A DNA stretch of 64,000 nucleotides from an uncultured Collinsella sp. (GTDB taxonomy: Bacteria; Actinomycetota; Coriobacteriia; Coriobacteriales; Coriobacteriaceae), in NCBI GenBank assembly GCA_958445895.1, contig CAUCTV010000001.1, positions 124,001 to 188,000 of the forward strand. The letters run 5' to 3'. Of this stretch, positions 60,296 through 64,000 are shown in pieces. The position numbers and the translations under genes are program-made. The notes beneath the pieces were generated by a model. The model was not told where the DNA came from, ran no database searches, and saw nothing but the letters and a program-made list of their open reading frames with translations. Each line of letters begins with the position of its first letter. Position 1 is the first letter of the stretch.

Positions 60296-60733
60296 CTACT
60301 TGCGAGAATTGCTCAGCTTATTGATCAGCGCCTCGAGGCGCTCGCCGTCCTCGGCCGTCTGGGCAATAACCAAAATCGTATCGTTGCCGGCAAGCGAGCC
60401 AAGCACATCGGGCAACTCTGCCGCATCAACGGCGGCGGCGATGCCGGAAGCCGTGCCAGGCTGAGCCTTGATCATAACCAGATTATCGGTACGCAGAACG
60501 CCCGTTACGAGCTCGGAAACCATACGCTGCAGGTGCAGGTCCTCTGCCAGAACATAGATGCCCTCAGGGAGCTTACGCAGCCCCATATCGGCAATATCGC
60601 GAGAGACAGTCGCCTGCGTGCAATCAAAGCCCATAGCACGGAGCTCATCGACCAGCACGCGCTGCGTGCGGACATCCTTATTGCGCACAATATCTCTAAT
60701 GGCATCCTGGCGCCCATTGCGTTTTTTAGCCAT
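60296..60733 (-). CDS. argR: arginine repressor ArgR
   Basis: Hexameric arginine-responsive regulator. The 145 residues have an N-terminal winged helix (DAIRDIVRNKDVRTQRVLVD, CTQATVSRDIADMGL) and a C-terminal oligomerisation domain with GTASGIAAAVDA and NDTILVIAQT, where arginine contacts lie. The ATG at 60733 follows GAGAGAGGG. No arginine biosynthesis genes are in the window. Confidence 0.94.
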   Translation of the reverse strand: MAKKRNGRQDAIRDIVRNKDVRTQRVLVDELRAMGFDCTQATVSRDIADMGLRKLPEGIYVLAEDLHLQRMVSELVTGVLRTDNLVMIKAQPGTASGIAAAVDAAELPDVLGSLAGNDTILVIAQTAEDGERLEALINKLSNSRK

Positions 60734-60766
60734 ACAAACCCTCTCTCCAAAAGATGGCGGAGACAA

Positions 60767-60781
60767 TCAATCAGTGATTGA
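60767..60781. promoter_or_regulatory. palindrome upstream of argR
   Basis: TCAATCAGTGATTGA is a perfect 15-bp palindrome 34 bases before the argR start. It may be an ARG box for autoregulation, though it differs from the usual AT-rich consensus. Confidence 0.4.
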
Positions 60782-60865
60782 ATAGTTTAACGCTATTTGA
60801 AGGCTTTTGTGTATAAGAACGCATTTCGAAACAATTCTATGCAAGTTTGTTTCGTAATGAGCCGT

Positions 60866-61915
60866 TTAGGCGGTTTTTGCGCCCGTCCGGTTAAGAAAAG
60901 CTGCCAGATGCGTACACATCACGCAGCGCGCGGGCTTGGCGCTGGCGATCGGCCCAAACAACAGACCGAGTCCCCGATGGTTATCCTTGAGCGCGGCGAC
61001 CATCTGACGGGTTCGAGGCGCCTCGAGCATATCACGCATGCGGGCGGAACGCTCGATTGACGACACTCCATGCGGGCTCAGACACAAATTCTCGATGCAG
61101 GCGACCAGTCCGGCAAAGTAGAACTTTTGGCTTGCCAGCTTGAGCCGACCACCGCTATCTGCTTCCGAGAGTGAGTCCGCAAGCTCGTCGAGCGCCCGGG
61201 CGTCATCGGATACCTTGGCATACATGGTGGGATCAAAGGCATCTGTAAGCTTAGGCGCCGCCGCGTGGAAACAAGCGTCGCCGCATCCGGAGACGCGCTG
61301 TGCCTGCGAGAGCGCGCACGCCATAAACCCAACCGTGCGAAACGTCTTATCGCACAAAAGACATGCCTCAAACAGTGGACGGCTGTACATCACGCCAGAG
61401 ACTTGAGCAACCAAGCCGCCTAAAATCAACTGGGGCAGCCCAGTCACCATAGAAGACTCGTCTTCTATGGCAATAGAGGCAGCATCCAAGACGCGCGAAT
61501 GACGCTCGCGATGCGCATCGTATCGATCGAGCGACACCGAGGGGAGCACAATGTCTGCCGCAGTATCGCACGCGATATCGACCATCTTGGAAAGGGCCTG
61601 CGGAGCAAACCACTCATCGGCGTTCATGGCGATGATTTGAGAGCCGCGCGAGGCATCAAAACCGGCACGAAGACAAGCGCCGCGCTTCGCGTCCTCGACG
61701 TCAATCAAATCAATATGGATGTCCCTGTCGGCAGCAACTTGAAGCGAATGGCGCACACCGGGCACAGCATCGCGGCAGACAACGACAATCTGCAAATCAT
61801 AGAGGTCTTGGTTCTGGATACTCTCGAGCGCACGCATCGCATAGCTGGGCGAACCTTCTACCACAAGGATCACCGAAAGTCGCGGATGCGAACAACGTCG
61901 AACCAAGTTTTCCAT
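60866..61915 (-). CDS. family 2 glycosyltransferase
   Basis: A protein of up to 349 residues with a GT-A fold: LSVILVVEGSPSYAMRALESIQNQ, VEDAKRGACLRAGFDASRG and AMNADEWFAP, where the usual DxD is reduced to NAD-E. The C-terminal half is helical and unusual. The start is unclear: at the ATG (61915) GAGAGG abuts the codon, while a TTG at 61906 is nine bases from it. Acceptor and donor are unknown; the degenerate DxD makes activity uncertain. Confidence 0.75.
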   Translation of the reverse strand: MENLVRRCSHPRLSVILVVEGSPSYAMRALESIQNQDLYDLQIVVVCRDAVPGVRHSLQVAADRDIHIDLIDVEDAKRGACLRAGFDASRGSQIIAMNADEWFAPQALSKMVDIACDTAADIVLPSVSLDRYDAHRERHSRVLDAASIAIEDESSMVTGLPQLILGGLVAQVSGVMYSRPLFEACLLCDKTFRTVGFMACALSQAQRVSGCGDACFHAAAPKLTDAFDPTMYAKVSDDARALDELADSLSEADSGGRLKLASQKFYFAGLVACIENLCLSPHGVSSIERSARMRDMLEAPRTRQMVAALKDNHRGLGLLFGPIASAKPARCVMCTHLAAFLNRTGAKTA

Positions 61916-61986
61916 CCTCTCGATAGCACCAAATCAAACTGTCGTTCATGGTACACCCGAGCTATAAAAGCAACGAGCCGCCTAAC

Positions 61987-62015
61987 ATGTTGCACGCCAA
62001 GAACAGATGTTGCAC
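61987..62015. repeat. ATGTTGCAC direct repeats
   Basis: Two copies of ATGTTGCAC (61987-61995 and 62007-62015) 20 bp apart, about two helical turns, upstream of the glycosyltransferase gene. They could be regulator half-sites or chance. Confidence 0.35.
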
Positions 62016-62067
62016 ACGCGCAGCTCACACATAGTATGTGCAAGGCACAGACGCGCCGAGCACTCCC

Positions 62068-62892
62068 CTAGTCGAGAACGACAAGCTCGTCGGGGCCGTA
62101 ATCCACACCCATAAACGTAAGGCCGCAGGCAGGCGCCGTGGGACCCGCAGCGGTTCGGTCACGGGCGTCAATAACCTCGCGCATCCACTCGGGTTCACGA
62201 CGATGCATGCCAATCTCCACGAGCGTTCCTACAATGGTACGCACCATCGAGTGCAAAAACGCATTGCCCTCGATAGTGAAGGTCAGGATATCCTCGCCAA
62301 AAGCGACCTCGTGGCCAAACTCCGCACGCATCACGCAGCGGTGCGTGGGCTTGCCCACAGCAGAGGCAACCTTGCAAAAGCTCTTAAAGTCCTGCTCGCC
62401 CAAAAGCGCAGGGCAGGCGGCCGCCATCGCATCGACGTCGAGGGGATAGCGATGCCACCACACCGCACCGCGCGAGAGCACGGGGCGCGCATCGCGATCG
62501 GCAATACGGTACGTATACGTACGGGACCGCGCGTCAAAGCGGGCAGAAAAGCCCCTACGGGCCTTGTAGACCTCGTTTATGGCGATATCTTTGGGCAGGA
62601 GGGCATCCATAGCCCTCAGCCACCTACGGCGCGTCAGAGCAAGCTCAGCGTCCGTTACGGGCACGCTAATGTACTGGGCCACCGCATGCACGCCGGCATC
62701 GGTACGACCCGCACACGTCAGATCGATCGGGCGGCGCAGCAGCGTCTCGATAGCGCGGCGCAACTCGCCCGCAACGGTCGTCTGGCCCGGCTGCTCGGCA
62801 AATCCGCTATAGGACGAGCCATCATAGGCAACACAGAATACAAGCGTGGCATCGAGCTCAGGAATCGAATTGAAATCAGACGGCGCGGTCAT
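62068..62892 (-). CDS. truA: tRNA pseudouridine synthase A
   Basis: Makes pseudouridine at positions 38-40 of tRNA anticodon arms. The 274 residues show YDGSSYSGFAEQPGQTTV, the catalytic Asp65 in AGRTDAGVHA, the FDARSRTYTYRI strand and GNAFLHSMVRTIVGTL. The ATG at 62892 follows GGGAGCG. It follows rplQ after a terminator, the common order rpoA-rplQ-truA. Confidence 0.95.
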   Translation of the reverse strand: MTAPSDFNSIPELDATLVFCVAYDGSSYSGFAEQPGQTTVAGELRRAIETLLRRPIDLTCAGRTDAGVHAVAQYISVPVTDAELALTRRRWLRAMDALLPKDIAINEVYKARRGFSARFDARSRTYTYRIADRDARPVLSRGAVWWHRYPLDVDAMAAACPALLGEQDFKSFCKVASAVGKPTHRCVMRAEFGHEVAFGEDILTFTIEGNAFLHSMVRTIVGTLVEIGMHRREPEWMREVIDARDRTAAGPTAPACGLTFMGVDYGPDELVVLD

Positions 62893-62927
62893 GGGCGCTC
62901 CCAACAAACAATCAACGGTATCGCGAC

Positions 62928-62959
62928 AAAAAAAGAGGGGTACGCGAACGTACCCCTCG
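62928..62959 (-). terminator. terminator after rplQ
   Basis: Minus-strand GAGGGGTACG/CGTACCCCTC with a four-base loop, then seven T. Confidence 0.92.
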
Positions 62960-62984
62960 AATATAGCCTATGCAGACGGATTGT

Positions 62985-63452
62985 CTACTCAGCGGTCTCC
63001 TCAGCAGGAGCCTCCTCGACGGCCTCGACCTTCTTGGGAGCAGCGGCCTTCTTGGGGGCCGGAGCAGCCTTCTTGGCCTTAGGCGTGCAAGGCTCGGTGA
63101 CGAGCTCCATGATAACGATAGGAGCGTTGTCGCCCTTACGGTTGCCGAGCTTCATGATGCGGGTATAACCGCCGTTGCGGTCCTGCCACATGCCCTGGGC
63201 AGCCTTGTCGAAGATCTCGGCAACGAGCTGCTTATCGCCGAGCTTGGCGATAGCCAGACGACGAGAGTGCAGGTCGCCCTTCTTGGCCCAAGTGATGATC
63301 GGATCGACGACCGAACGCAGCGCCTTAGCGCGGGTCTCGGTGGTCTTGATGCGGTCGTTCTCGAAGAGGGCCTTAGCAAGGCTCTTCTTCATGGCCTTGG
63401 TGTGGCTCGCATCGGTGCCGAGCTTCAGGCCCTTCTTAACGTTGTGACGCAT
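62985..63452 (-). CDS. rplQ: 50S ribosomal protein L17 with Lys/Ala/Glu tail
   Basis: Residues 1-118 are a normal L17 (MRHNVKKGLKLGTDASHTKAM starts it, with LFENDRIKTTETRAK). The last 35 or so are a Lys/Ala/Pro then Glu-rich tail, giving 155 residues against 117-127 in most bacteria. It lies 30 bases after rpoA and should be cotranscribed. Confidence 0.95.
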   Translation of the reverse strand: MRHNVKKGLKLGTDASHTKAMKKSLAKALFENDRIKTTETRAKALRSVVDPIITWAKKGDLHSRRLAIAKLGDKQLVAEIFDKAAQGMWQDRNGGYTRIMKLGNRKGDNAPIVIMELVTEPCTPKAKKAAPAPKKAAAPKKVEAVEEAPAEETAE

Positions 63453-63482
63453 GGTCTAGTTTCTCCTCAAATATGCGAAGCA

Positions 63483-64000
63483 TTAAGCCTTCAGGCTCAG
63501 GCCCATGGACTCAAGCTTGTCCTTCACTTCCTCGATCGACTTAACACCGAAGTTACGGATGTTGAGCAGATCGTTCTCCGAGAACTCAACGAGTTGACGG
63601 ACCGAGTGAATGCTGGCGCGCTTAAGGCAGTTGTAAGAACGGACGGAAAGGTCCAGATCCTCGATCTGCTTGTCCAGCTCGGCGTTGTCGTTGGTGACCT
63701 CGGGAGCGAAGATCGAAGCCTCCTCCTCGACCTCGGGGGTCTCGGCAAGGTTCATAAAGGCGGCCATATGCTGATTGATGATATTGGCAGCCTGGACCAC
63801 GGCGTCGCGCGGGGCGATGGAGCCGTTGGTCTCGATCTCGAGGACAAGGCGGTCGTAGTCGGTGTGCTGACCGACACGGCAAGCCTCAACGAGCTTGGCG
63901 CAACGGGAAACCGGCGAGTACAGCGAGTCGACGTGGATCACACCGATGGGATCGTTGTCGCGCTTGTTGGCCTCGCCAGAGACATAGCCGCGGCCATAGC
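63483..64000 (-). CDS. rpoA: RNA polymerase alpha subunit (5' part outside window)
   Basis: The C-terminal 172 codons of RpoA: the end of the N-terminal assembly domain (YGRGYV at the window edge, RLVLEIETNGSIAPRDAVVQAA), the flexible linker (VEEEASIFAPEV) and the whole alpha-CTD (IEDLDLSVRSYNCLKRASIHSVRQL, LLNIRNFGVKSIEEVKDKL). It is upstream of rplQ as in most bacteria. Confidence 0.96.
   Translation of the reverse strand, partial: YGRGYVSGEANKRDNDPIGVIHVDSLYSPVSRCAKLVEACRVGQHTDYDRLVLEIETNGSIAPRDAVVQAANIINQHMAAFMNLAETPEVEEEASIFAPEVTNDNAELDKQIEDLDLSVRSYNCLKRASIHSVRQLVEFSENDLLNIRNFGVKSIEEVKDKLESMGLSLKA

Overview
The window reads as a chromosomal segment of a high-GC actinobacterium of the class Coriobacteriia, most like a gut Collinsella. 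That placement is an inference from gene content, protein style and dense short palindromic intergenic repeats; no 16S rRNA is present. Most genes are ordinary core genes, many on the minus strand. Of the 50 complete genes whose stop I read, 31 end in TAG, 14 in TAA and only 5 in TGA, which is odd for a GC-rich genome.

Layout. 1-5.4 kb: a DEAD-box helicase cut by the edge, then a copper cassette copA-copZ-csoR behind a CsoR-type operator, and a zinc-ribbon membrane protein. 5.4-9.2 kb: an amidohydrolase, a DUF559-like nuclease bracketed by palindrome arrays, and an unknown protein. 9.5-15.8 kb: gltBD for glutamate synthesis. 16-21 kb: gpmA, mntH, a rubredoxin plus flavin reductase pair, smpB with an overlapping TPR gene, and tRNA-Glu(CTC) and tRNA-Gln(CTG). 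21.5-28.6 kb: a short MarR-family-like remnant, an ArsC/Spx protein, a MurNAc recycling operon murR-murQ-murP-mupG, a VanZ-like protein and a lone serine recombinase. 28.7-41.3 kb: rnr, ftsEX, a split transketolase, a YitT protein, prfB, secA and rpmE. 41.4-48.0 kb: an accessory block of a three-module ABC exporter, a DUF2975/HTH pair and a truncated integrase. 48.4-64 kb: an ACT protein, citrate synthase, two HAD phosphatases, adenine deaminase, tyrS, a U32 protein, a class A PBP, argR, a glycosyltransferase, truA, rplQ and the end of rpoA.

The most unusual material is between genes. Thirteen copies of an exactly 57-bp palindrome with 16-bp arms lie in five arrays with an 80-bp period (one step is 81 bp), all before 18.7 kb. 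A second set of palindromes shares a GGGGAC-type core while its arms differ from copy to copy and stay mutually complementary; one copy lies in the leader of the lone serine recombinase. There is also a roughly 128-bp near-perfect hairpin at 33.2-33.3 kb, a structured spacer inside the copper cassette, and a 5' leader hairpin that covers the ribosome binding site of a HAD phosphatase gene.

Two protein observations stand out. Release factor 2 carries SPT in place of the usual SPF stop-codon-reading tripeptide, which fits the rarity of TGA stops here. FtsE carries a Pro/Gln/Ala-rich N-terminal extension of about 175 residues.
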